Shown here: one piece after another, positions 53,306-61,111 of the stretch
How positions within the stretch are numbered: the first letter of the stretch is position 1
Layout: the number at the start of each line of letters is the position of its first letter
From: Rhodovulum marinum
GTDB taxonomy: Bacteria > Pseudomonadota > Alphaproteobacteria > Rhodobacterales > Rhodobacteraceae
Length of the DNA stretch: 64,000 nucleotides
Reading direction: 5' to 3'
NCBI RefSeq assembly: GCF_004343075.1
Contig: NZ_SLXP01000011.1
Location: 41,954 to 105,953 of the forward strand
Program-made: the position numbers and the translations under genes
Notes under the pieces: model-generated
Told to the model about the DNA's origin: nothing
Database searches by the model: none
What the model saw: only the letters and a program-made list of their open reading frames with translations

Positions 53306-53815
53306 TCAGCCTCCCCGTGTCCAGAGCGGGTGCGCGCGGCCGATCACCAGATCGGCGTCGAGCGGGCCAAGATAACGGCCGTCGAAGCTGTCCGACACCT
53401 CGGCGTTGAGCAGGAACAGCTGATCCGAACGCAGCACGCGGCAGCCGTGCCAGGCGGGCAGCGGACGCCCGCTGCGATCGCGGGTCTGCGCCGCGGCGAC
53501 ACCCCGGCCGTCGATCGAAAGGCGCGCGCCGTTGCGGCAGATCGTGCTGCCCGGCCCCGCCGCCACGCGCTTGAGGAGCGGGGCACCGGCGGCGAGATAA
53601 CCGCGGGACGCCATCCAGGTGGCGAGGGGTGCGGGCAGCCGGGTGGCGACCAGGTCGCCGACGGCAAGCCCCTCACGCGCCCCGATCCGGTAGAGACCGG
53701 GCGGCGCGCTCGCCGACAGGTTCCAGACGAGCCGCGGGGCATGGGGCTGCGTCGAGGCCGCGACCAGCGTGAGCGCGACCCCCATGCCGAGAAGGGGACG
53801 GACCGCGCCGCTCAT
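53306..53815 (-). CDS. traF: Conjugal transfer signal peptidase TraF (S26 family)
   Basis: The 169-residue protein has an N-terminal membrane helix (LLGMGVALTLVAAS), NLSASAPPGLYRIG with the catalytic serine, GAPLLKRVAAGPGSTICRNG with the catalytic lysine, and the ending LLNAEVSDSFDGRYLGPLDA. TraF matures the TrbC pilin. The start at 53815 overlaps the DUF2840 stop (ATGA). The longer frame upstream of it is a shadow. Confidence 0.93.
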   Translation of the reverse strand: MSGAVRPLLGMGVALTLVAASTQPHAPRLVWNLSASAPPGLYRIGAREGLAVGDLVATRLPAPLATWMASRGYLAAGAPLLKRVAAGPGSTICRNGARLSIDGRGVAAAQTRDRSGRPLPAWHGCRVLRSDQLFLLNAEVSDSFDGRYLGPLDADLVIGRAHPLWTRGG

Positions 53816-54279
53816 GGCGACACCGCGCGCCGCTTGAGCCAGGCCACGTGCCGCACCGGCGTGTAGGGGCGCGGCTGCAATCCGGCCATCAGGCGGTTGT
53901 GGACGTGCCGCCAGTGATCGGGGCAGACCGCCTCGGGCGGGATGCGATGGCGCTCGACGATGTCGATCGCGTCCAGCACCGCCTCGACCTGCGGCCAGCC
54001 CGTCAGACGCAGCAGGATCTCGCCCCCGGGCGTCACATGGCGCACGGTCGAGGCCGCCTCGCCCGCGCCGACCGCACGCAGGATGTCGATCCGGCTGTCG
54101 ACCTTGCCAAGGCCGTTCGAAGACCAGCGGACCAGCGCGAAGATCGCGCCGGGATCGAAGGCGACGATGCGCCTCCGGGGGCCGAGGTTTGTGGTCTCGA
54201 CCGGGGTGCCGAACCGGAGCCAGCGCTCGATGCGGCCCTCGATCCGGAGGAGATCGACCGTGGTGCGCATGGGCGTCAC
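53812..54279 (-). CDS. DUF2840 protein
   Basis: The 155-residue protein (VDLLRIEGRIERWLRFGTPV; RRRIVAFDPGAIFALVRWSS; LLRLTGWPQVEAVLDAIDIV) matches DUF2840, found only beside traF in this conjugative family. Function is unknown. It overlaps traF and the AlpA-like gene by 4 nt each. In plasmid relatives repA and parA stand between this gene and the HTH gene; here they are absent. Confidence 0.88.
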   Translation of the reverse strand: MTPMRTTVDLLRIEGRIERWLRFGTPVETTNLGPRRRIVAFDPGAIFALVRWSSNGLGKVDSRIDILRAVGAGEAASTVRHVTPGGEILLRLTGWPQVEAVLDAIDIVERHRIPPEAVCPDHWRHVHNRLMAGLQPRPYTPVRHVAWLKRRAVSP

Positions 54280-54557
54280 CGGTTGCGCCGCAGATAGGCG
54301 GGCGAGATCGCGGCATGCCGTTTGGCGGGCCGGACGGTCTCTCCGGTGTCGTCCGAGGTGGAGCTCTTGCCGCCGCGGGCGACCCAGGCCTGCAGGTCCT
54401 CGAGCGCGTAGACGACCCGCCCGCCGATCTTCGAATAGCGCGGGCCGGTGCCGTAGGTGCGGTGCTTTTCCAGAGTGCGGCCGGACAGGCCGAGGAAGCG
54501 GGCGGCCTCGGGGGTCCTGAGATAACGGGGCGGGAGGCCGGCATGGGGGTCGGGCAT
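54276..54557 (-). CDS. AlpA/excisionase-like helix-turn-helix protein
   Basis: The 93-residue protein has RYLRTPEAARFLGLSGRTLE, KHRTYGTGPRYSKIGGRVVY and ALEDLQAWVARG, the MerR-like HTH_17 fold of AlpA/excisionase proteins. It may regulate the transfer operon that follows, or excision. A CAGGAGACA ribosome site precedes the ATG. The 192 bp upstream (54558-54749) hold no recognised gene. Confidence 0.88.
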   Translation of the reverse strand: MPDPHAGLPPRYLRTPEAARFLGLSGRTLEKHRTYGTGPRYSKIGGRVVYALEDLQAWVARGGKSSTSDDTGETVRPAKRHAAISPAYLRRNR

Positions 54558-54749
54558 GGGTCTGTCTCCTGGGGGTTCTGCCGCGCCGCGACCTGCGGCG
54601 GGCTGACAGGGACGATCAAAGCGGAGAAGGGCCCCGGCGGGGGATGACGAAGATCGTCCGCGAAAAACGTCACCCCCTCCCGGGCGCAGCGCGCCGGGAC
54701 AGCGGATCCCGGTGCGGAGGCCGGGACGCGGCAGGCGGGGGAGGCCTTT

Positions 54750-55482
54750 CTATTGGCGGCGCGTGGGCGGCCGGCCCGCGAGGAGATCGCGATAGCCGCG
54801 CTCGGCAAGCCGTCGACCATAGGCCGCTAGGCGGGCGACCTGCGCCTTCAGCGCACTGGTCGCCCACGGCTCGGCCGCGACGCGCGCCGGGCCGAAGAAC
54901 GCCTCTGCGATCCGGCGGAGCGTCGCGCCCTCGGCGCGCGCGTCGAGTGTCCGTAGCGCCATCTGGATGCGGCGAAGCTGCTGGAAGGTCAGCGGTGAAG
55001 GTGGGTGTGTGCCGTCGACAAGCGTGCCGAGCGCGCGTTCCATTGCGTCACGCCGGGCGGGCCAATTTCGGTCCGTGGGCAACAGGAACCCGATCGGCTG
55101 ATCGGGATCGCGCACGGCACCTGCAAGCAGCGTGCCGGTTTCGAGCTGCAGGAAGACCAGATCGCCTGCGTCATGCGTGTGACGAATCCGGTCCGGGGAG
55201 AGCCCGATGGCCGACAGCCCGGTGTCCGGCAGAGCCGCGACCAGGACGACGGCCGCGGGCGCCTCGGCGGGGTTCCAGAAGACCGGCGCGTCGGGGGCCG
55301 GAAGTCCGGGATCGGCCGGGAAATCGCAGCCCCCAAGGACGCGGCGAGGCCTCGCCACGCAGCATGGCCGGAAAGGCGGCAAGGTAGCCCTCGTTGCGCC
55401 GGAGGCATTCCCAGGCAAGGCCGGAGAAGTCGAGGCCATCGAAGTGGTCGTAGCTGGATGCGTCCTGCCAATCCGGGGCCAT
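54750..55482 (-). pseudogene. DUF2285 protein, split by a one-base insertion
   Basis: The N-terminal part in one frame (ATG 55482: PDWQDASSYDHFDGLDFSGL, AWECLRRNEGYLAAFPAMLR, PWGLRF) and the C-terminal part in another (FPADPGLPAPDAPVFWN to RRIAEAFFGPARVAAEPWAT, RLAERGYRDLLAGR) together make one DUF6499/DUF2285-type protein of about 244 residues. The frames join if one base is removed near 55316-55323 (TTTCCCGG on the coding strand). Length 733 is 3n+1, which confirms the shift. DUF2285 proteins are small predicted DNA-binding regulators of these elements. The shift may be a mutation or an assembly error. Confidence 0.7.
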
Positions 55483-55576
55483 TGCGGTGTCCTGCGGGCT
55501 TGCGCTGCGATGCCCGACAGGCTGGCGCCGCGCGACCAGATGGCGCGAGTGGTAGATCGTCCACCTGACAGCGGCC

Positions 55577-55840
55577 TCAGGAGTCGTCCCGCGCCGCACC
55601 CGAAAGTCGCAGGTAGCCGGTCTCGACCATCCAGCGGGCACGCGCGAGATGGGCGCGGTGCTGGGCCTCGGCCGCACCTGGGTCAGCATTGACATCGGCG
55701 CCGAGCACGATCCGCGCCGCGTCCTGCCAGGGCGCGCCTGCGGCTGCAGCATCGACAAGGCGCATGTAGAGCTTCAGATGCGCGATGTCGTAGGCGGTGG
55801 GCTCTTCCGAGACCGGAGGATGGGTGGCGAGCGAGGACAT
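55577..55840 (-). CDS. Small DUF2285-like DNA-binding-type protein of the mobile element
   Basis: The product is 87 residues from ATG 55840 (SSLATHPPVSEEPTAYDIAH, LKLYMRLVDAAAAGAPWQDA, RAHLARARWMVETGYLRL). It matches the short helical companion that stands upstream of DUF2285/DUF6499 genes in this ICE family. An upstream ATG at 55927 would run through the operator, so it was rejected. It is the first gene after the XRE-controlled divergent promoter. Confidence 0.75.
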   Translation of the reverse strand: MSSLATHPPVSEEPTAYDIAHLKLYMRLVDAAAAGAPWQDAARIVLGADVNADPGAAEAQHRAHLARARWMVETGYLRLSGAARDDS

Positions 55841-55906
55841 GGGCGGTGCGCCTTCGGCAGGATGCGGCGCGTCCGTATCATCGCAGCAACGGCTGCGCGC
55901 CGAATT

Positions 55907-55940
55907 CAGAGTATACTCCGTGGTCAAATACTCTGCAACG
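55907..55940 (-). promoter_or_regulatory. Divergent promoter with inverted-repeat operator
   Basis: CAGAGTAT (55907-55914) and ATACTCTG (55928-55935) form a perfect 8-bp inverted repeat with a 13-bp spacer. On the minus strand TTGCAG (55938-55933) and TATACT (55917-55912) are 17 bp apart, a good sigma-70 promoter for the 55840 gene, and both boxes overlap the repeat arms. On the plus strand a weaker pair (TTCAGA and AATACT, 16 bp) would serve the XRE gene. The XRE protein is the obvious ligand. Confidence 0.6.
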
Positions 55941-55956
55941 CGGGCCTCTCCATGGC

Positions 55957-56196
55957 ATGGATATCCGAGAGGTCCTTGCCACGAACCTGAAGCGTCACCG
56001 ACTTGCGGCCGGACTGTCGCAGGAGGAGCTTGCCCATCGCGCCGGGATCGACCGCACCTATGTCAGCTCGCTGGAACGATGTGTGTACGCGGCGAGCATC
56101 GAGGTGCTCGACCAGCTTGCAACCGCGCTCGGGGTCGAGGCGGCGGACCTGCTGCAGCGGGAGCCGGGTGGCGGGGAGAACAACGGGCCCGCCTGA
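55957..56196 (+). CDS. XRE-family HTH repressor
   Basis: The 79-residue protein, from ATG 55957 (MDIREVLATNLKRHR), has a Cro/CI-type helix-turn-helix: GLSQEELAHRAGIDRTYVSS then LERCVYAASIEVLDQLATAL, GVEAADLL. It is the only plus-strand gene of the mobile region and diverges from the DUF2285-like gene across a palindromic operator. It probably represses both promoters and controls transfer, as in other ICEs. Longer in-frame starts cross the operator and were rejected. Confidence 0.92.
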   Translation: MDIREVLATNLKRHRLAAGLSQEELAHRAGIDRTYVSSLERCVYAASIEVLDQLATALGVEAADLLQREPGGGENNGPA

Positions 56197-56214
56197 CCGG
56201 CAGGCTTCGCGGTG

Positions 56215-57363
56215 TCAGAAGAAGTCGAACGCGTCGGCGAGGTCGAAACCGCCGGAATAGCCTGACGAGGATCCGTAGTCGGACGAAAACCCGAGCGGTT
56301 CGGACGGTTCCGAGAGGGCACTGACCGTTTTGGACGGCCCGAAGGCATCGCCGAAGCTGAGGTCCGCGGACAGGTCCGATGCAGAAAACCCCGTGTCGGC
56401 GCCGTGATCGGGAACCTCCGGCGCGGTGTCTGCCGCGTTCGAAGTTGACGGGCTATCCCCGCCGCTGTCGCGCACCGCGCCACCATCCTCCCCGCTTCCG
56501 CGATCCGGCGCAGCGCCCGCCGCCGGCTCCGAACTGTCGGCATCGCCACCAAAGGCGGAGAAGGCCAGGTCGACATCGCCCAGATCGACGAAGGAGTCTT
56601 CCGCACGCTCCACGGCGTCGAACGCGGTTCCAAAGGAGAGCTCCGGCGACGGGTTCGCGGCCTCGTAGGTCCGGGCGGGCGCGAAGAGATCGTCCAACGC
56701 TGCAGCCCCGACCTCCGGTTCGGAAGCCCCGGGGTCGGCATCGGTCGGTATGACCGCATCCCCGGTGCTGGCGGTTTTCTCGGGCTCAGGCGCCAGGGGA
56801 TCGGGCAGATCGCCGTAGATGACCGGATCGGGCGGCGGGGGCGGATCGAGCATGTAGGGTTCGGGGGCCACGTAATAGGGCCGGTCCGACGGCCAGGTGC
56901 TGAACGGGTTGTGGTCGGTGACCGGCACGCGGGACCAGACCAGGGAGCCGGTCCGCGCGTCGGCCGGAAAGAGATCGCCGAACGCACCGGGATGCCCGGA
57001 CTTGTCGTAGAAATCCGAGACCAGCTCGACGCAGGCCTCGGTCAGGACGCTGTAATTATACGTCTGGTTTTCGAGGGCGCGGGCCTCGCCAAGCAGCCGG
57101 TCATACTCGAGATCGGTCACAGGCACCCCGGCCGAGGTCACATCCCCGGTGGCCATCGCCGCGAGATGGAAGGCGCTCTCGTCACGATAGATGCCGTCGT
57201 CGGGTTCGAAGGGCGCAACCTTGGGGATCGCGAGCTGCGGCACCTCGAGCCGGATATTCGCGCCGATCGTGTATTCGTGCTGGCCCTGCCGGTAGAACGA
57301 TACGTTGGCGTGGCCGATCTTGCTGCTGTTGTAGACGTTGATGCGGAGTTCCCGGTCGCTCAT
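56215..57363 (-). CDS. Unknown protein with possible permuted papain-like N-domain and acidic tail
   Basis: The 382-residue protein is not a family I recognise. N-terminal motif KIGHANVSFYRQGQHEYTIG and then LENQTYNYSVLTEACVELV place a His before a Cys in the order seen in permuted papain-fold (LRAT/NlpC-like) hydrolases, where an exposed NC or AC with FV follows Tyr. Residues about 170-382 are an acidic, Pro/Ser-rich tail with two copies of a short motif (ELSFGTAFDAVE, DLSFGDAFGPSK) and end FDLADAFDFF. No signal peptide. It overlaps the secreted-protein gene upstream by 4 nt (ATGA), so the pair is coupled. Hydrolase role is tentative. Confidence 0.55.
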   Translation of the reverse strand: MSDRELRINVYNSSKIGHANVSFYRQGQHEYTIGANIRLEVPQLAIPKVAPFEPDDGIYRDESAFHLAAMATGDVTSAGVPVTDLEYDRLLGEARALENQTYNYSVLTEACVELVSDFYDKSGHPGAFGDLFPADARTGSLVWSRVPVTDHNPFSTWPSDRPYYVAPEPYMLDPPPPPDPVIYGDLPDPLAPEPEKTASTGDAVIPTDADPGASEPEVGAAALDDLFAPARTYEAANPSPELSFGTAFDAVERAEDSFVDLGDVDLAFSAFGGDADSSEPAAGAAPDRGSGEDGGAVRDSGGDSPSTSNAADTAPEVPDHGADTGFSASDLSADLSFGDAFGPSKTVSALSEPSEPLGFSSDYGSSSGYSGGFDLADAFDFF

Positions 57364-57899
57364 CGCGGCACCCCCTCGATGATGGCGAAGGTGAAATCGG
57401 GGCAGCGCGTCGTCGTCACGGTGATGTCGGACCGGGCGACGAGCGCGTCGAGATCGGCGGCAAGGCTCGGGTAACCGCCGGCCGCGCCGGTCAGCCAGTC
57501 GGGCAAGGGCGGCGCGAAGAGCGCCCCCGTCACCACGGGGTCGCCGGCGAAGATCGCGAAGGCGGTGAAGGCCGCCCCCGAAATCCTGTCGCGCGGGACC
57601 AGGATCAGCGCCTGCAGGTTGCGCCGCGGGTCCGAGGGCTCGGCGAAGGTCCCGATCCCGCAATTCGGCTCCCAGCCCTCGTCCAGATCCGGCACCGAAA
57701 GCTCGATCCCCGTCGCGGCGAATTCGGGCCGGACGACCGCGCCGGTCAGCGCGTGGCTGTGGGCGCGCTGGTAGACTTCGGAGAGGATGCGCGTCAGGTC
57801 GCGCTGCATCTGGTCACGTTCGGCCTCGGTTCCGAGGCCCGCTGCGGCAGCCGCCAGCGCGATCACGATGGCCGCCGCGGCGAGAAGCTTCCCCTTCAT
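57360..57899 (-). CDS. Small secreted protein coupled to the acidic-tailed protein
   Basis: The 179-residue product starts at ATG 57899, 7 nt after GGAGG, with a signal peptide (LLAAAAIVIALAAAAAGLGT). The mature part has RDLTRILSEVYQRAHSHAL, VPDLDEGWEPNCGIGTF, a second cysteine in TTTRCPDFTFAIIEG and no known motif. The two cysteines could form a disulphide in the periplasm. Coupling to the putative hydrolase suggests a pair, possibly inhibitor and enzyme or a surface complex. Function unknown. Confidence 0.6.
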   Translation of the reverse strand: MKGKLLAAAAIVIALAAAAAGLGTEAERDQMQRDLTRILSEVYQRAHSHALTGAVVRPEFAATGIELSVPDLDEGWEPNCGIGTFAEPSDPRRNLQALILVPRDRISGAAFTAFAIFAGDPVVTGALFAPPLPDWLTGAAGGYPSLAADLDALVARSDITVTTTRCPDFTFAIIEGVPR

Positions 57900-57921
57900 G
57901 CGAACACCTCCGGACATGCTG

Positions 57922-58677
57922 CTACCTGTAGATCTGTCCCTGAATCACCGCCCGCAGCACCGCCTGCAGCGTGTTGGCCACACCCAGCCGCTCGCGCGCC
58001 TCCTGCATGTGCTTGGTCACGGTGTTGCGGTGGAGCCCCATGATCTCGGCGATCTCCTCGATCGTCTTGCCATCGCCCGCCCATTCCAGCACCTCGCGCT
58101 GGCGGGGCGACAGCTCTTCCTCGGGGGGCACGCGCGGCATCGCCCGGGCGCAGACATCGAAGGCCGAAAGCGCCATCAGGACCTCGTCGCCATGGGCCTG
58201 CCAGGTTCGGTCGACACGTCCCTGCGTCGAGGCTTCCTCGGCGCAGAGCCCGAATCCGCTGATCAGCGCCGCGCGCGGGCTGCGCAGACTGACGGTGTAG
58301 CCGTTGACGATTCCGAGGGCGAGGCTGCGCTCGTGCACCTCGCGCTGCTTCGCCGTGAGCTGGCCGCGCGCGTTCAGGCGGCGCGACAGGCCCCAGCTGA
58401 CCGCGCCCTCGCTGTTGATCGCCCATTGCGTGGTGACATCCGCCAGGAAGGCGCCGCCCGATACGAAGAACCGGTCGAACTCGGTCCCGTAGCTCGACTG
58501 GATCGCGGCATCGCGGACGGTGAACTCGCCGCATGCCGGCCGGCGCTGGGTGCAGACGTAGAAGACCTTCTCGAAGCCGAAGCGCGCGAGGTCGCGGTGA
58601 AGGTATGCCCAGAGCGCCGGCATGTCCCGCGCGGACAGGTAGGGTTCGAGGCGTGATGTCGTCGGTCGAAACGGCAT
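57922..58677 (-). CDS. LuxR-family regulator with autoinducer-binding-like domain
   Basis: The 251-residue protein has an N-terminal domain of about 160 residues in the position of the autoinducer-binding domain (MPALWAYLHRDLARFGFEKV; TTQWAINSEGAVSWGLSR) and the LuxR HTH LSPRQREVLEWAGDGKTIEE, IAEIMGLHRNTVTKHMQEA. No luxI-type synthase is in the window, so it is a solo receptor. It lies 22 nt upstream of the secreted-protein gene and may control that operon or conjugation in response to cell density. The start at 58677 is chosen; 58701 is possible. Confidence 0.85.
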   Translation of the reverse strand: MPFRPTTSRLEPYLSARDMPALWAYLHRDLARFGFEKVFYVCTQRRPACGEFTVRDAAIQSSYGTEFDRFFVSGGAFLADVTTQWAINSEGAVSWGLSRRLNARGQLTAKQREVHERSLALGIVNGYTVSLRSPRAALISGFGLCAEEASTQGRVDRTWQAHGDEVLMALSAFDVCARAMPRVPPEEELSPRQREVLEWAGDGKTIEEIAEIMGLHRNTVTKHMQEARERLGVANTLQAVLRAVIQGQIYR

Positions 58678-58875
58678 GGTGCGCCCTCGCTCTGGGCTCA
58701 CCCTTCCCCCCGGATGCGGGATCGTAGCGCAGAATTGCGCCCCGCGCGCCGGGTCTGGGGAACCGCGGCGCGCGATCGGCGGAAATCCTGACGGATCGCC
58801 CGGATGCGGCGGCAGCTTCCCGCCGATGGCGGGAACGGCCCCGCCTGGGTTTCCCCGGGCGAGGCCGTCGCGGGC

Positions 58876-59214
58876 TCAGTCGCCGTTGCGGCGGCTGGGC
58901 GGCCGCGACCAGATTAGCGAGAAGGTCTCCTCGCCGCCCTCGACCACCGTGTCGTCGAAGAGGTTGGCGTAGATCGGCGCGGTGAAGCTCGGGTCGTCGA
59001 GCTTGAGGCTGAGGTAGTCGCGGCCCTCGGCCGAGCGCTTGGACCAGGCGGCGCCGATCTCGGCCCGGCCGACGAAGACGCGGTGCGAGGGGGCGTTCTC
59101 GTGGGCGGTGCTGTCCTCGGGAACGATGCGGACGTTCTTCGCCTGCACGCTCAGGGTGACGATCTCGCCGAGGTATTCGGTGCCGGTCTTCCGGAAGGTA
59201 CCGATGGTGGCCAT
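58876..59214 (-). CDS. DUF736 protein
   Basis: The 112-residue protein has ATIGTFRKTGTEYLGEIVTL, the core HRVFVGRAEIGAAWSKRSAE and GRDYLSLKLDDPSFTAPIYA, diagnostic of DUF736, a small family confined to conjugative elements of Proteobacteria. Function is unknown. A strong AGGAGAA ribosome site precedes the ATG at 59214. A leader shared with the DUF2493 gene lies upstream. In-frame upstream ATGs belong to that leader. Confidence 0.93.
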   Translation of the reverse strand: MATIGTFRKTGTEYLGEIVTLSVQAKNVRIVPEDSTAHENAPSHRVFVGRAEIGAAWSKRSAEGRDYLSLKLDDPSFTAPIYANLFDDTVVEGGEETFSLIWSRPPSRRNGD

Positions 59215-59934
59215 GTCAGTTCTCCTTTTGGCTGTCTCCGAGCCCGCGCCCATCGCGGCCTCGATGGCGATCGTCAGGACCGGGACGATCCGCCGACGCA
59301 GCCCGATCCGGGGTCCTCGGGCAGCTCGCTGCCTGGGGTGGTCGCGGCCCGCAGCGCCAGCGGAGGACGGCAAGACCGGCCTTTCTTGCCCCGCGAGGAA
59401 TGACGGCCTGCCGTCAGGGGAAGAAAGTCCGGACGCGCCGTTGCGGCCAAGGCGGTCGAGGCGTCAGCCGCTCCCGGTCAGATCAGCCCCGAGAGGCCCG
59501 CGTGGGACGCCGGGCGTGACGTGCCATGGGAGAAGGTCGCTGCCCTTCATCGGTTCCGGCAAGACACGGGAACCGGCCATCGGAGAAAGACAGGCACCGG
59601 CGTGCAGAAACGAAGGGTCCGCATCGCCTCCGGCGAGTACCAGCCCACGAGTATGCCCTCGGGCCTTCATCTGGCCGAGCGGGTGGTTCGGCTCCGCCTC
59701 CCGCGAAGGGCGGCCACGGGAACGTCTACTGAGGCAGTCAAGCCGGGAACCGCGACGCGCGCCCGCACCGGCACGATCCGCGCAGGGTGATCATGGGCCG
59801 GCGGGCCAATGGCGCTCAGCGCCGTCGGGCACCAAGTCCAGCCGCAGGATAATGCACCTGCTTGCACAAAAGGCGCCATACTTCGTGAGCCGACTCGGAG
59901 ATTGGGGTGGCGCCCACGAACACGGTCAACGCCG
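59215..59934. other. Long non-coding gap with leader element, palindromes and hairpins
   Basis: This 720-bp stretch has no coding frame that looks real. It holds a leader upstream of DUF736 whose motif CAGCGGAGGACGGC (59358-59371) is repeated upstream of the DUF2493 gene, a perfect palindrome TGACGGCCTGCCGTCA (59401-59416) and a 7-bp hairpin (CGGTTCC at 59551 with GGAACCG ending 59575). It may carry an operator or part of oriT or oriV. Confidence 0.5.
59401..59416. repeat. Perfect 16-bp palindrome
   Basis: TGACGGC and GCCGTCA flank a CT centre. A near-perfect dyad of this size in a gene-free stretch upstream of the DUF736 gene suggests a protein-binding site. Confidence 0.5.
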
Positions 59935-60396
59935 TCAGGCTTCCAGTCGGTCGTCACGCCGGCGCCAAGCCATATGCGACAGCAGAAGGCCCACCGCGAC
60001 ACCGAGGGCGAGGCCCAGGGCGTTCGCGGCCACATCGCTCCAGGACGGGGTCCGCCCGGACAGGGACTGGGCGAGCTCCAACCCGGACCCGAAGGCCAGA
60101 AGAAGCGGCACCTGCCAGCGCAGCATCCGCGGCGTCGCGCACCCGGCGGGAATGACGAGGGCGGCGAAGGCCAGGACATGGGCCAGCTTGTCGGCGCCAG
60201 GCACGATCTCGGGCACGTGGATCGACGGGCTGAGGATCAGCACGGTGAGGAGGACCGCCATCGCGGCGGGCAGCAGCATCGCCGGGGGCAACAGGCGGAG
60301 CGCCGGCCAGGCCGTGGCGCCTCGCGCCCGCGGGGCCCGGCCGACCAGGGCCGGCGCGGCGAGGGACATCGCCGCCTGTCTCATGGTCGCTTGCAT
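59935..60396 (-). CDS. VanZ-family membrane protein
   Basis: The 153-residue protein has three to four helices and the VanZ motif pattern GADKLAHVLAFAALVIPA and LELAQSLSGRTPSWSDVAAN followed by ALGLALGV. VanZ-like proteins are often found in glycan or envelope operons, with unclear biochemical role. The ATG at 60396 has a GGAGGGG site upstream. The N-terminus is unusually long and polar. It is cargo within the mobile region rather than a transfer gene. Confidence 0.85.
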   Translation of the reverse strand: MQATMRQAAMSLAAPALVGRAPRARGATAWPALRLLPPAMLLPAAMAVLLTVLILSPSIHVPEIVPGADKLAHVLAFAALVIPAGCATPRMLRWQVPLLLAFGSGLELAQSLSGRTPSWSDVAANALGLALGVAVGLLLSHMAWRRRDDRLEA

Positions 60397-60554
60397 TTCC
60401 GCCCCTCCGTGTCGCGCCCCGGCGGAAGCCGTGGCTCACGGTCCAGAGACGCGGGCCCGGAGGCAGCCGAAGGGCATCACCGTGGAAATTCGGTGGCCGG
60501 GAGCTGGGCGCGCCCCGTCGATGCGCATTCGGCCGACGGACGGGGCGGTGGCGA

Positions 60555-60989
60555 TCAGGCAGGCGGGAGCGCACCCTCCTCGTCGGGGCTGGCGGGGGTC
60601 GTGATCCGCCCCCAGGCGGTACCGCCGATGACGAGCGCGCCGAGCCAGGACAGCAGCGTCTCGGCGGTCGGGCCGGCGCCTGCGAGCTCGGCGAGGCCTT
60701 TCGCGGCGTGGAACCCCGCGATCCCGGCCGGACCGGCATAGGCCGACGCGATGACGAGGCGGACCGGGACCGAGCGGATGCGGGCGAAGGCGATCTCGCC
60801 GAGGGCGAGCGTGGCCGCCCCCGCGAAGAGGCCCGTGCCAACGGACAGGATCACGCCCTGCCCGGCCTCGAGCAGATGGAGAGCGGTCATCATGCCGATC
60901 CAGAACGGCAGCGCGTAGATGGCGAGGGTGAACAGCATCCAGAGGGCGGCGCCGAGGCCGAGGATGCCAAGGGCGGTGGTCGCGAACAT
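60555..60989 (-). CDS. Small four-helix membrane protein, mobile-element hypothetical
   Basis: The 144-residue protein has about four hydrophobic segments (LGILGLGAALWMLFTLAIYA; ATLALGEIAFA; LVIASAYAGPAGIAGF; LLSWLGALVIGGTAWG) and a short acidic C-terminus. I do not recognise a named family beyond recollected hypothetical membrane proteins of this ICE type. A GGGAGAG ribosome site precedes the ATG. It lies between the DUF2493 and VanZ genes. A role in entry exclusion or membrane adaptation of the element is only a guess. Confidence 0.75.
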   Translation of the reverse strand: MFATTALGILGLGAALWMLFTLAIYALPFWIGMMTALHLLEAGQGVILSVGTGLFAGAATLALGEIAFARIRSVPVRLVIASAYAGPAGIAGFHAAKGLAELAGAGPTAETLLSWLGALVIGGTAWGRITTPASPDEEGALPPA

Positions 60990-61111
60990 GGGGGCTCTCC
61001 CTGTGGGAAGGATCGCGCCCCCCCTCCATTTGACGCGCGATCAGCATACCAGAGAGCGGCCCGCGCCGGGAGGGACCGGCGCGGGCATCGGCATGGTCCC
61101 GCCGTCGCCGG

